From Aldehydirespirator sp965116665 (lineage in GTDB: Bacteria > Actinomycetota > Acidimicrobiia > Acidimicrobiales > Aldehydirespiratoraceae): DNA of 64,000 nt. Below are positions 9,126-17,172 of this stretch, piece by piece. The position numbers and the translations under genes are program-made. Each line of letters starts with the position of its first letter. Position 1 is the first letter of the stretch. The notes under the pieces are model-generated. The model had not been told where the DNA came from, did no database searches, and saw only the letters and a list, made by a program, of their open reading frames with translations. The stretch lies in contig OZ220709.1 in NCBI GenBank assembly GCA_965116665.1, forward strand, positions 3,038,001 to 3,102,000, in the 5' to 3' direction.

Positions 9126-10564
9126 ATGAGGGTCTTGAGGTCGCTGTGGAAGTCGAGGGCGTGGTCTCCGCCCTCGCGGCCTATGCCGGAGAGGCCGCAG
9201 CCTCCGAACGGGGCGGCCAGGTCACGCACTAGGAAGGTGTTGATCCAGACGATGCCGGCCCGCACCGCCCGGCCCACCCGCTCGGCCCGGTCGACTGAGC
9301 CGGTGTAGACGATGGCTGACAGGCCGTAGCGGGTGGAGTTGGCCAGCTCGATGGCGCCGGCTTCATCGGTGAAAGTCTGGAACGTGAGCACCGGGCCGAA
9401 GACCTCGCGCTGCACGATCTCGGAGTCGTTGGAGGCGGGCTCGATGAGCGTGGGCTCGTAGTGGAGGGAACCGGTGCGACGCCGGCCGCCCCACACGACG
9501 GTGTCGCCCCCGGCCCGGGCCCTATCCACGAAAGCTTCGACCCGGGCGAGGTGGTCAGGATGCACGATCGGGGCGATGGTGGTGGCGTCGTCGCGGCTGT
9601 CGCCCAGCACGTGGGCCTGGGTGCGGGCCCTCAGGGCCTCCAGGAACTCGTCGCGGACGGCGGCCTCCACCAGCAGGCGGGTGCCGGCCAGGCACACCTG
9701 GCCCGAGTCCTCGTACTGGGCCGCGGCCTGTGTGGCCGCCGCCTCCAGGTCGCAGTCGGCGAACACGATGAGCGGACCCTTGCCGCCGAGCTCGGCGGTG
9801 AAGGGCACGATGTTGGCCGCTGCGGCCGTGCCGATCCGGCGGGCCGTCTCGGGCGAGCCGGTGAAGCTGATGCGCCTCACCCGCGGGTCGGAGATGAGGG
9901 CCGCACCGACCTCCGAGCCGATGCCCTGCACCAGGTTGAACGCGCCCGCGGGCAGGCCGGCCTCCACCGTCAGGTCGGCCAGCACGGACGCCGACAGCGG
10001 CGACCACTCGGCCGGCTTGAGCACCACGCTGTTGCCCGCGGCCAGCGCCGGGGCCACCTTCCAGGTGGCCAGCATGAACGGCGCGTTCCACGGGGTGATC
10101 ACCACCGACGGCCCGGCCGGCATGCGCTGCACGGTGTGGGTGGTGCCCCGCGCCGGCCAGCGGGGCTCGGCATGGGCCTCGGCCATATCGGCGTAGAACC
10201 GGAAGTTCAGGGCGCCCCGGGCCACCAGCCGCTCCCGCATGGAGCGGTGTAGGAACCCCATGTCGAGCGTCTCCACCAGGGCGATGTCGTCATTGCGGTC
10301 CTCGATCAGGTCCGCTACCCGGCGCATGGCCGCGGCCCGCTCGCTTGCCGGCAGCGCACTCCACTCTCCGAAGCCGTCGACGGCCGCGTCAACGGCCCGC
10401 TCGGCGGTGGCGGCGTCACCACGGGCCACATCGGCGAGCTTGCGGTCCCATTCCAGGGGCGAGCGGCACTCGAAGCTGCGCGCCGCGGCGACCCGCTCGC
10501 CACCGATCAGGTGGTCGACGCTGACCTCCACCCCGCCGACATCCACCCGACCAGACTCAGTCAT
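9113..10564 (-). CDS. Aldehyde dehydrogenase (HpaE/HpcC-like)
   Basis: NAD(P)-dependent oxidation of an aldehyde to a carboxylic acid. The 483-residue protein has the ALDH fold signatures: a cofactor-binding 'FTGSPETARRIG' segment, the general-base motif ELGGKGP and the nucleophilic cysteine in GQVCLAGTR. The 'CLAGTRLLVE' form resembles 5-carboxymethyl-2-hydroxymuconate semialdehyde dehydrogenase (HpaE) and relatives. That fits the FAA-family gene directly upstream (106-base gap), since HpaE and HpaG act in sequence in homoprotocatechuate breakdown. The ATG at 10564 has AGGTGG at good spacing. It is the last gene of the leftward unit starting with the transporter lipoprotein. Exact substrate is inferred. 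Confidence 0.88.
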   Translation of the reverse strand: MTESGRVDVGGVEVSVDHLIGGERVAAARSFECRSPLEWDRKLADVARGDAATAERAVDAAVDGFGEWSALPASERAAAMRRVADLIEDRNDDIALVETLDMGFLHRSMRERLVARGALNFRFYADMAEAHAEPRWPARGTTHTVQRMPAGPSVVITPWNAPFMLATWKVAPALAAGNSVVLKPAEWSPLSASVLADLTVEAGLPAGAFNLVQGIGSEVGAALISDPRVRRISFTGSPETARRIGTAAAANIVPFTAELGGKGPLIVFADCDLEAAATQAAAQYEDSGQVCLAGTRLLVEAAVRDEFLEALRARTQAHVLGDSRDDATTIAPIVHPDHLARVEAFVDRARAGGDTVVWGGRRRTGSLHYEPTLIEPASNDSEIVQREVFGPVLTFQTFTDEAGAIELANSTRYGLSAIVYTGSVDRAERVGRAVRAGIVWINTFLVRDLAAPFGGCGLSGIGREGGDHALDFHSDLKTLILAD

Positions 10565-10670
10565 CGCGGCCCCACCTGCGGGTCTGCGCTCCAATTCTGC
10601 ACGGGTATTGCTCCCATACGACGGGATTCTCTACTGATTTGGTCGAAGGCCCCTCGCGGCCGGGTCGTCA

Positions 10671-11558
10671 TCAGCTGTCCTCGTCCAGAGCCGACTGGTA
10701 GTGGCGGGCGCCCGGTCCCCTCGGGGCCCGCTTGCCCCGGTGCTCCCAGTCGCCGCCCATCGCGGTGGAGACCACCTCCTCGCTGTCCGACGGCTGGGCG
10801 CCCACATCGGAGCGCACCGGCTCGGGGCCGGCCACGATCGTGTTGGTCAAAGCGCCCAGACCCTCCACCTCGACCGTCACGACATCGCCGGGAACCACCG
10901 GGCGCGAGTTGGCCGGGGTGCCCGACAGCACGAGGTCGCCGGGCACCAGCGTTATGACGCGGGCCAGGTCGGCCACCAGGTAGTGCATGTCCCATTCCAT
11001 CTCGTCGGTGTTGCCGTCCTGGCGGATCTCACCGTTCACCAGGGTGCGGATCTGCTTGCCCCGGAAGTCCCAGCCGGTCACCAGCGAAGGTCCGACGGGA
11101 CAGAGGGTGTCGGCTCCCTTGACCCTCAGCATCGACCCCGCGTCGGTGTCGCGGAAGTCGTGCAGCCCGTAGTCGTTGGCCACTGTGTAGCCCGCTATGT
11201 AGTCGCCGGCCTCGGCGGGCGACACGTTGCGGCAGGCCCGACCGATGACGATGGCGATCTCGCCCTCATAGTTGAGCCACCGGCACGGCTCGGGCCGCAC
11301 CACATCGGCGCCGTGGGCGTTGAGGGCGGTGATCGGCTTGTGGAAGTACGTCGGGGCCGGGGGCAGCCGGGTCATGAACTCGGCGACCCGGCTGGAGTAG
11401 TTCAGGTGGACGCAGAGGATCTTGGTCGGCTCGCACGGCGGCAGGTGCACGGCGTCGGCCACCGCCACCCGCCGGCCGTCGCGGGCCACGAGCTCATCGC
11501 GGTGGCGCTCGACGGCAACGGGGTACCCGTCGAGCAGGATGCGGCGGTACTCGGTCAT
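10671..11558 (-). CDS. Fumarylacetoacetate hydrolase (FAH) family protein
   Basis: A 295-residue FAH-domain enzyme. This family cleaves or isomerises oxo-acids from aromatic degradation (HpaG decarboxylase/isomerase, fumarylpyruvate hydrolase, acylpyruvases). The metal site is visible: two Glu in NYEGEIAIVIG and an Asp in VANDYGLHD. 'VKGADTLCPVGPSLV' and 'LVPGDLVLSGTPANSRPV' are standard family segments. After about residue 240 the C-terminus is a polar tail not needed for the fold. Its neighbour is an HpaE-like aldehyde dehydrogenase and its upstream neighbour, 33 bases away, is the livM-livG fusion, so transport and catabolism look co-transcribed. AAGGGG lies 8 bases before the ATG. Confidence 0.88.
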   Translation of the reverse strand: MTEYRRILLDGYPVAVERHRDELVARDGRRVAVADAVHLPPCEPTKILCVHLNYSSRVAEFMTRLPPAPTYFHKPITALNAHGADVVRPEPCRWLNYEGEIAIVIGRACRNVSPAEAGDYIAGYTVANDYGLHDFRDTDAGSMLRVKGADTLCPVGPSLVTGWDFRGKQIRTLVNGEIRQDGNTDEMEWDMHYLVADLARVITLVPGDLVLSGTPANSRPVVPGDVVTVEVEGLGALTNTIVAGPEPVRSDVGAQPSDSEEVVSTAMGGDWEHRGKRAPRGPGARHYQSALDEDS

Positions 11559-11591
11559 TCTGAGACCCCTTGCAGTGTTGACATGGCGACC

Positions 11592-13463
11592 TCAACCAGC
11601 CGTCGCAGCCGCGGCGGCGCCGAGATAGGCGGCCTGGACCCGCGGGTCGGCGTGGATCTCGGCGGGGGTGCCGGCTGCGATCACGCGCCCCTGGTCGAGG
11701 CAGTAGATCCGGTCGCACACCCCGGTGATGAAGGCCAGGTCGTGGTCGATCACCACCACGCCGGCGCCCACCGCATCCGCCAGAGAGCGCACCTCGTCGA
11801 TCATGGCCACCGACTCGACGTTGCTCATGCCGCTGGTGGGTTCGTCGAGGAGGATGTAGACGGGCGACAGCGCGGCGGCCCGCACCAGCTCCAGTCGCCG
11901 GGCGTTGCCGTAGTCGAGTTCGCGGGCCCGCCGATCCCGCATCTCCCACAGCCCGGCGTGCACGAGAAGCTGCTCGACGGACGGGCGGTCGACGCCGGAC
12001 CGGTGCTTGGAAGCGACCAGAGCAGCGATGTTGACGTTCTCCCGCACGGTCAGCGCCGGGAACAGCCGCAGGTTCTGGAACGTGCGGGCCAGCCCGGCGC
12101 GGGCGACCTCGAAGGGCTCGGCCCCGGCGATAGGACAGGCCTCGGGCCCGTGCGGAGACTGCTCTGTGAGGGTGGCCGAGCCCTCGGTGGCCTCCACCAG
12201 GCCGGTGACCACATTGAGGAGGGTCGTCTTGCCCGCGCCGTTGGGGCCGATGAGGCCCACCACCTCCAGATTGGACGCCTCCAGGCCGGCGCGCTCCAGC
12301 GCCCGGAACCCCCCGAAGTCGACGGTCACGTCGACCGCGCTCAACTGGGCCGGCTCGGGGGTCGGAGCGGCCCGCAGCGGGTCCGGCACGGCCTCGGCCC
12401 GGCCGAAGCGACGGCGCAGCCAGTGGTCGATCTCCCAGTCCTCGATCAGTCCCCGGGCCCTGAAGATCATGAACCCCAGCATCGAGCCGCCCAACACGAT
12501 GTCGGTCAGCCCGGGCCGCAGCACGACGTCGAGGATGTCCGCGGGGCCGCCGTCGATATCGACATCGGCGAGATGGCGGGTGGTCTCGTTGACGACGGTC
12601 ATGAGGGCCACCCCGAGCACCGAGCCGGCGATGCTGTTGCGGCCGCCGACTATCAGCATCACCAGGGTGAGCAGGGTGTAGTCGAAGAAGAAGGTCGAGG
12701 GGGCCACCGATCCGATCTGGAACACTCTCAGCGACGCGGCCACCGAGACGACCGCCACCGACAGGATCAGGGCCACCATCTGCCCGCGGGCCGGATTGAT
12801 GCCCATGGCCCGGGCGGCCAAGTCGTCCTCGCGGGCCGCCTGGGCCATGCGGCCGATGCGGCTGCTCTTGAAGAGCCGGGCCAGGACTATGGCCCCGATC
12901 AGCGCCAGATAGACCCACAGGCGGCTGTCGAGTCCCCGACCGACCGAGAAGGAGATCCCGTTGCGGCCGCCGGTGAGGTCGGCGTATGCCCCACCCACCT
13001 CGTGGACCATGAACAGCAGGGCGAGGGTGATGACCGTGGCCGCCACCGCGCCCGACTTGGCTCCCGACCGGGCCAGACCCAGCCCGACCACCAGCCCCGC
13101 AACCACGGTGATCACCACGGCCGCGGCCCCGGCCACCAGCGGATTGAGCGACACACCGTCGAGACCCAGGGGCACGTCCGGGACGATCCGCGCCTTGCGC
13201 TCGACGGTGGTGGCCAGCAGTGCGAACGCGTACCCGCCTATCGCCGCGAACCCCATGTGGCCGAACGACAGCACGCCCGTGTTGCCGATATAGATCTGCA
13301 GCCCGATCACCATGATGGCGTTGATCAGCATCTGGGTGACCAGGATGTCTCGGGCCGGGCCGCCGCCGGAGGCGTAGAGCAGCCCGCCCAGCACCAGCAC
13401 TGCGAAGAGCACACCCGAACCGACCAGCTGCGAGCCGGCCCGGCTCGACAACAGCCCCGTCAT
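11592..13463 (-). CDS. Branched-chain amino acid-type ABC transporter, fused permease and ATPase (LivM-LivG)
   Basis: A 623-residue fusion. Residues 1 to about 350 are a LivM-type permease with about eight to ten hydrophobic segments and the typical 'GNTGVLSFGHMGFAAIGGYA' loop. Residues about 370-615 are a LivG-type ATPase with Walker A GPNGAGKT (406-413, K412), Walker B 'ILLDEPTSG' and the H-loop 'VVIDHDLAF'. The ABC signature is degenerate (ELDYGNARRLEL in place of LSYG-Q), a variation known in LivG proteins. Both halves are in one uninterrupted frame. With livH, livF and the lipoprotein upstream it completes a HAAT-family importer for amino acids, amides or similar small acids. Confidence 0.92.
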   Translation of the reverse strand: MTGLLSSRAGSQLVGSGVLFAVLVLGGLLYASGGGPARDILVTQMLINAIMVIGLQIYIGNTGVLSFGHMGFAAIGGYAFALLATTVERKARIVPDVPLGLDGVSLNPLVAGAAAVVITVVAGLVVGLGLARSGAKSGAVAATVITLALLFMVHEVGGAYADLTGGRNGISFSVGRGLDSRLWVYLALIGAIVLARLFKSSRIGRMAQAAREDDLAARAMGINPARGQMVALILSVAVVSVAASLRVFQIGSVAPSTFFFDYTLLTLVMLIVGGRNSIAGSVLGVALMTVVNETTRHLADVDIDGGPADILDVVLRPGLTDIVLGGSMLGFMIFRARGLIEDWEIDHWLRRRFGRAEAVPDPLRAAPTPEPAQLSAVDVTVDFGGFRALERAGLEASNLEVVGLIGPNGAGKTTLLNVVTGLVEATEGSATLTEQSPHGPEACPIAGAEPFEVARAGLARTFQNLRLFPALTVRENVNIAALVASKHRSGVDRPSVEQLLVHAGLWEMRDRRARELDYGNARRLELVRAAALSPVYILLDEPTSGMSNVESVAMIDEVRSLADAVGAGVVVIDHDLAFITGVCDRIYCLDQGRVIAAGTPAEIHADPRVQAAYLGAAAAATAG

Positions 13464-13473
13464 CGGATTCGCG

Positions 13474-13567
13474 CCGCGGATCTCACATGCACCGGCCCAA
13501 CCCCGGCAGGATCGCCCGCGCCGGACTCGACGTTCATCACACCCGCTCCGCGGATCTCACATGCACC
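13474..13567. repeat. 20-bp direct repeat at the end of livH
   Basis: The 20 bases at 13474-13493 recur exactly at 13548-13567 (period 74). The right copy encodes the last residues of LivH (VHVRSAE); the left copy lies in the 73-base gap before the livM-livG start. It looks like a local duplication of the livH 3' end, or a pair of regulatory sites. Confidence 0.7.
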
Positions 13568-14427
13568 AGCCCCTGGGGCCGGAAGATGAAGAACAGCGCG
13601 ATCAGCGCGAACACCACGCCATCGGTGATCCCGACCAGGTCCTCGGGAAGCCACGACCGCAGCAGCACTTCCGACACTCCGAGCAGGAGTCCGCCGTAGA
13701 CGGCTCCCTGCATGTTGCCGAGGCCGCCGATTATGGCCGCCAGGATGCCCTTGAGCAGCGGGCTCAAGCCGGTGGTCGGGCGGGCCTGGCCGGTGCGCAT
13801 CAAGAAGAAGATCGCGGCGATCCCGGCCAGGGCGCCGGCCAGGATGAAGGCTTGGCGGATCACCTTGTTGCTTCGCACACCCATCAGCCGGGCCGCGTCG
13901 AAGTCCTCGGCCGCGGCCCGCAGCGATATCCCGAACATGGTGCGCTGCAGCAGGTAGAGGGTCGCCGCCAAGGTGGCTGCGGTGGCTCCGATCACGGCGA
14001 CGTCGATGACCTGGATGTTGAGGTCGCCGACCGACCAGACGCGGTCGGCCCAATCCGGGCGGGGGAAACTGCGCACGCTGGCGCCCATGGTCATGACGAA
14101 GATGGCCTGCACCAGGAAGTGCACCGCGAACGAGGTCAGCAGCATGGTGAAGTCCGAGGATCCCCGGACCCACCGGAACGCGACGAACTCGATGGCGATC
14201 GACGTTCCGACCGCTCCCAGGAAGATCAGCGGGGCTGCCGCCCACCACCCCCACCCGGCGGTGACGACCACCCCGAACGCGACATAGGCCGTGACGGTGA
14301 TGAGTTCGCCATGGGCGAAGTTGACCATATGCATCACGCCGAAGATCACCGCGATCCCCAGCGCCAGCAGGGCGTAGATCGAGCCCCGTCCCAGCCCGTC
14401 GATCAGGCTCTGCAGAAGGTCGATCAT
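13537..14427 (-). CDS. Branched-chain amino acid-type ABC transporter permease LivH
   Basis: Inner-membrane permease of 296 residues that pairs with the LivM half of the downstream fusion. It opens with 'QSLIDGLGRGSIYALLALG', contains the 'MVNFAHGELITV' loop typical of LivH near residue 40, and has about eight hydrophobic helices. 'GLSPLLKGILAAIIGGLGN' near residue 215 is the conserved coupling region. The ATG at 14427 overlaps the livF stop (ATGA), which fixes the start and shows translational coupling. The 3' end carries one copy of the 20-bp repeat described separately. Confidence 0.93.
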   Translation of the reverse strand: MIDLLQSLIDGLGRGSIYALLALGIAVIFGVMHMVNFAHGELITVTAYVAFGVVVTAGWGWWAAAPLIFLGAVGTSIAIEFVAFRWVRGSSDFTMLLTSFAVHFLVQAIFVMTMGASVRSFPRPDWADRVWSVGDLNIQVIDVAVIGATAATLAATLYLLQRTMFGISLRAAAEDFDAARLMGVRSNKVIRQAFILAGALAGIAAIFFLMRTGQARPTTGLSPLLKGILAAIIGGLGNMQGAVYGGLLLGVSEVLLRSWLPEDLVGITDGVVFALIALFFIFRPQGLVHVRSAERV

Positions 14428-15155
14428 GCCCGCTCGGACGGATCCGGGTTTCCGGCGACCCCCACGAACGTGTCGAAGAGATCCTCGCGGGCAAGCAGGT
14501 CCGGCGCCGGGCCGTCGGCTGCGATCTCTCCCGTGCGCAGCACGTAGGCCCGGTCGGCCACCTCCAGCAGGCGGGTGGCGTTCTGCTCGACGACCAGCAT
14601 GGTGCGCCCCTCGGTCCGCAGCCGGCCGATGAGGTCGAACACGAAGTCGACCAGCACCGGGGCCAGGCCCAGCGACGGCTCGTCCATCAGCACGATGCGG
14701 GGGCTGCTCATCAACGCCCGGGCGATGGCGAGCTGCTGGGCCTCCCCGCCGGACAGGTACCCGGCCGCGGTCGACCACTTGTCCTTCAGCACCGGGAACA
14801 ACTCCACCATCTCGTCGAGGCGCTCCGACCGCTCGTCGCCGCCGACAGTCACCCCGCCGATGCGCAGGTTCTCGACCACGGTCATCTGGGCGAACAGGCG
14901 GCGGTGCTCCGGTACCAGGGCCAGACCTGCTCGGAGCATCCGGTCGGGGCTGGAGCCGGTGACCGGCTCACCGTCGAGCATCACCTGGCCCTCGGAGGGG
15001 CGCAGCAGCCCGGCAACGGTGTTGAGCAGCGTGGTCTTGCCCGCGCCGTTGGGGCCGATGAGGCCGACCACCTCATTGGCCCCGACGGAGAGGCTCACCC
15101 GGCGCAGCGCCGAGATGGCCCCGTAGCGGGTCGTGAGACCGGATACGTCGAGCAT
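14424..15155 (-). CDS. Branched-chain amino acid-type ABC transporter ATPase LivF
   Basis: Cytoplasmic ATPase subunit, 243 residues. It has Walker A GPNGAGKT near residues 34-41, the signature LSGGEAQQLAIARAL, Walker B 'IVLMDEPSLGLAP' and H-loop-like VVEQNA, where LivF proteins commonly have Gln after Glu. Its signature is intact, in contrast to the LivG half of the fusion, so the ATPase dimer has one canonical and one degenerate site. It follows the lipoprotein gene by 52 bases and overlaps livH. Confidence 0.94.
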   Translation of the reverse strand: MLDVSGLTTRYGAISALRRVSLSVGANEVVGLIGPNGAGKTTLLNTVAGLLRPSEGQVMLDGEPVTGSSPDRMLRAGLALVPEHRRLFAQMTVVENLRIGGVTVGGDERSERLDEMVELFPVLKDKWSTAAGYLSGGEAQQLAIARALMSSPRIVLMDEPSLGLAPVLVDFVFDLIGRLRTEGRTMLVVEQNATRLLEVADRAYVLRTGEIAADGPAPDLLAREDLFDTFVGVAGNPDPSERA

Positions 15156-15207
15156 CGCGGCACCCTACCCGAGGGCTGTATCCCGCCCCGATACGCGGGA
15201 GCGGTGG

Positions 15208-16554
15208 CTACATCCTTGCGGCGAGGGCGGTCTCCCCGTTGACGATCTGCAGGATGTACACCGGCGTGTCGGGCGTGCCGTCGGTTCCCGCGTAGCCGAT
15301 CGTGTCGGTGACCGCCTCGACGCCGGTGAGCTGTGAGATCGCTTCGGCGATGGCCAGCGGATCGGTCGAGCCCGCGTCGATGAAGCCCTGGATGGCCATG
15401 GTGATGGCATCGCCGGCGAGCGCCGCGAAGCCCGGCGCCTCGCTGGGCATGCCCTTGGCCGCCAGTCCGTCGTTGAGGCGCTCGTAGCGGTTGCCGCCGG
15501 TGCCGAAGCCGTGGTCGGTCCAGTACACGCCCTCGTTGTTGTCGATGACGGTGATGCCGCTCACCCCGAACGCGTCGGCCCCGAAGTAGGTGATGGAGTC
15601 GACGCCTCGCTCCTCGATGGCGCCCCGCAACGCATCGAGCTGGGGGGCGATCATGGCGGTGTAGAGGATCTCGGTGCCGTCGGCCACGCCGACCACCTCG
15701 TTGGCGTGGGAGGCGAAGTCGAAGTCCTCGAAGGGCACGTAGCTCACATCGAGCACCAGCTCGCCGCCGAGCTCGGTGAACTTGGCCGCGAAGGTCTCGG
15801 GGTTGTACCCGAAGTACGGGCCCTCCGACGAGAACGTGATGGCCCGGGTGATGCCGGAATCGATGGCGAACTGGGCCGCGGCCTCGGCCTGCTGGGTGTC
15901 GCTGAACGTCGTCATGAACGAGTAGATCGACGGATCCGGCAGCACTGGCTCGGTCGACGCCACGAAGATCACCGCCCGGCTGGCGTTGACGGTCTGCAGC
16001 ACCGCGTCGCCGGTGTCGGCGAACGGCGGGCCCAGGATCACATGGGCGCCGGCATCGAGCAGGTCCGCGGTGGCCCGCTGGGACACCTCAGGATCGCCCT
16101 GGACGTCCTCGATGACGAACTCCACGGGATGCCCGCCGACGCCGCCGGCGCAGTTGATCAGGTCCACGTAGTACTGCCCGGCCTCCGAGATGGGGATGTC
16201 GGCGAAGCCGCCGACCTCGGACAGGTCGGCCGCGAAGCCGATGATGAACGGATCCCCGCTGGGCGCCGGTCCGCAGTTGTCGAGGTCGGCATCGAGGGCC
16301 GCGTCGACGTCGAAGCTCATCATCATGGGCTCTTCGGCGGCCATGGGCTCCTCTTCGGCCATCGGCTCCTCTTCGGCCATCGGCTCCTCTTCGGCCATGG
16401 GTTCCTCTTCGGCCATCGGCTCCTCTTCGGCCATCGGCGCGGCCGTGGTGCTGGCGGCAGGCGCGTCAGCGGTATCGTCCTCGTCGTCGCCGCAGGCGGC
16501 AGCCACCAGGGCCAGCACGGTGAGCGAAACGACGAGCAGCTTGTTCAGTCTCAT
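15208..16554 (-). CDS. ABC transporter substrate-binding lipoprotein (LivK/amide-binding type)
   Basis: A 448-residue periplasmic-binding-protein-type receptor tethered to the membrane. The signal peptide is residues 1-20 with lipobox AAAC, so C21 is lipidated. Residues 41-76 are six tandem copies of the hexapeptide MAEEEP (last copy MAAEEP), an acidic spacer. From about residue 90 the Peripla_BP_6 fold starts ('DPFIIGFAADLSEVGG'). The group binds branched-chain amino acids, amides, urea or aromatic acids; the ligand here is unknown. The ATG at 16554 gives a clean signal peptide. It heads the leftward unit livF-livH-livMG-FAH-ALDH and is divergent from marR; two palindromes lie in the shared 96-base region. 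Confidence 0.92.
   Translation of the reverse strand: MRLNKLLVVSLTVLALVAAACGDDEDDTADAPAASTTAAPMAEEEPMAEEEPMAEEEPMAEEEPMAEEEPMAAEEPMMMSFDVDAALDADLDNCGPAPSGDPFIIGFAADLSEVGGFADIPISEAGQYYVDLINCAGGVGGHPVEFVIEDVQGDPEVSQRATADLLDAGAHVILGPPFADTGDAVLQTVNASRAVIFVASTEPVLPDPSIYSFMTTFSDTQQAEAAAQFAIDSGITRAITFSSEGPYFGYNPETFAAKFTELGGELVLDVSYVPFEDFDFASHANEVVGVADGTEILYTAMIAPQLDALRGAIEERGVDSITYFGADAFGVSGITVIDNNEGVYWTDHGFGTGGNRYERLNDGLAAKGMPSEAPGFAALAGDAITMAIQGFIDAGSTDPLAIAEAISQLTGVEAVTDTIGYAGTDGTPDTPVYILQIVNGETALAARM
16325..16436 (-). repeat. 18-bp tandem repeats encoding MAEEEP
   Basis: About six 18-base units within the lipoprotein gene encode the acidic hexapeptide MAEEEP. Units differ only by silent changes and one codon. 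Such near-identical tandem units can vary in number by slippage without breaking the frame. Confidence 0.9.
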
Positions 16555-16583
16555 GGGGACCTCCAAAGATCTTGTGGACCATT

Positions 16584-16598
16584 CCGACATGTTGTCGG
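16584..16598. promoter_or_regulatory. Inverted repeat in the leader of the transporter operon
   Basis: CCGACA (16584-16589) and TGTCGG (16593-16598) are perfect 6-bp arms around TGT. The site lies 30-44 bases upstream of the lipoprotein start and could be a second operator or an RNA stem in the 5' leader. Confidence 0.45.
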
Positions 16599-16619
16599 AT
16601 GAAGGCTTAGCATAATATC

Positions 16620-16635
16620 CGTTTGGTAGCAAACG
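16620..16635. promoter_or_regulatory. Predicted MarR-type operator between marR and transporter operon
   Basis: CGTTTG (16620-16625) and CAAACG (16630-16635) are perfect arms around GTAG. An AT-rich patch 'CATAATAT' just to its left offers -10 hexamers in both directions, so a protein bound here could control both divergent genes. The same pattern, GTTTGG-N3-C-N-AACG, recurs upstream of two other operons in this window at 23297-23316 and 38190-38209 (on the complementary strand there). Confidence 0.6.
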
Positions 16636-16650
16636 AAATCGGGATCCGTA

Positions 16651-17154
16651 GTGCAGAATCGAGCCGACCCCCGCCTTCTCGACGCCGAGCGCCTCATCCA
16701 GGAGCGCCTCGGCGACCGGCGCCTGGACTTCGACTCGATGCTGGCCGTGTCGAACATCTACCGGGCCGCGACCGCGGTGCGCCGCCGGGCCGAGAAGGGT
16801 GTCCTGTCGGAGTTCGGTCTCTCCTGGGGAGGGTTCACGACGCTGTGGGTCCTGTGGGTCTGGGGCGAGATGCGGTCCGCCGACCTCGCCGACGAGTGCG
16901 ACCTCTCGAAGGGGACGCTGACGGGCGTGGTGAAGACGCTGGAGAAGCGGGGCTTCGTCCAACGCAAGCAGGTCGAGGAGGACCGCCGGAAGGTCACCGT
17001 CTCGCTCACCGACGCCGGGCTGGAGGCCATCGAGCAGCTCTTCCCGCTCTTCAACGTTCTTGAGGGCGAGATGGTGGGCGACCTCTCGACGAGCGAGAAA
17101 CAGGAGATGGCCGAGCTCCTCCGCCGGGTGATCGTCGCAGCCGGCTCGCCCTGA
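16651..17154 (+). CDS. MarR family transcriptional regulator
   Basis: A 167-residue winged-helix repressor-type protein. The recognition helix is in 'MRSADLADECDLSKGTLTGVVKTLEKRG' (about residues 75-101, given here in parts) and the wing carries the family motif 'VEEDRRKVTVSLTDAG'. The N-terminal and C-terminal helices form the dimer interface. The GTG at 16651 is the first good start. It is divergent from the ABC transporter/FAH/ALDH operon and has a palindrome 16 bases before its start, the usual arrangement for autoregulation and control of the divergent operon. Aromatic-compound MarR proteins such as HpaR show this arrangement; the ligand is not deducible. Confidence 0.9.
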   Translation: MQNRADPRLLDAERLIQERLGDRRLDFDSMLAVSNIYRAATAVRRRAEKGVLSEFGLSWGGFTTLWVLWVWGEMRSADLADECDLSKGTLTGVVKTLEKRGFVQRKQVEEDRRKVTVSLTDAGLEAIEQLFPLFNVLEGEMVGDLSTSEKQEMAELLRRVIVAAGSP

Positions 17155-17172
17155 GCGGGTCGGGCGAGCCGG
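17141..17172. terminator. Strong hairpin between convergent genes
   Basis: Perfect 11-bp arms CCGGCTCGCCC (17141-17151) and GGGCGAGCCGG (17162-17172) over a 10-base loop. The left arm lies in the end of marR and the right arm stops at the last base before the decarboxylase stop codon. No U-tract; candidate bidirectional terminator. Confidence 0.55.
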
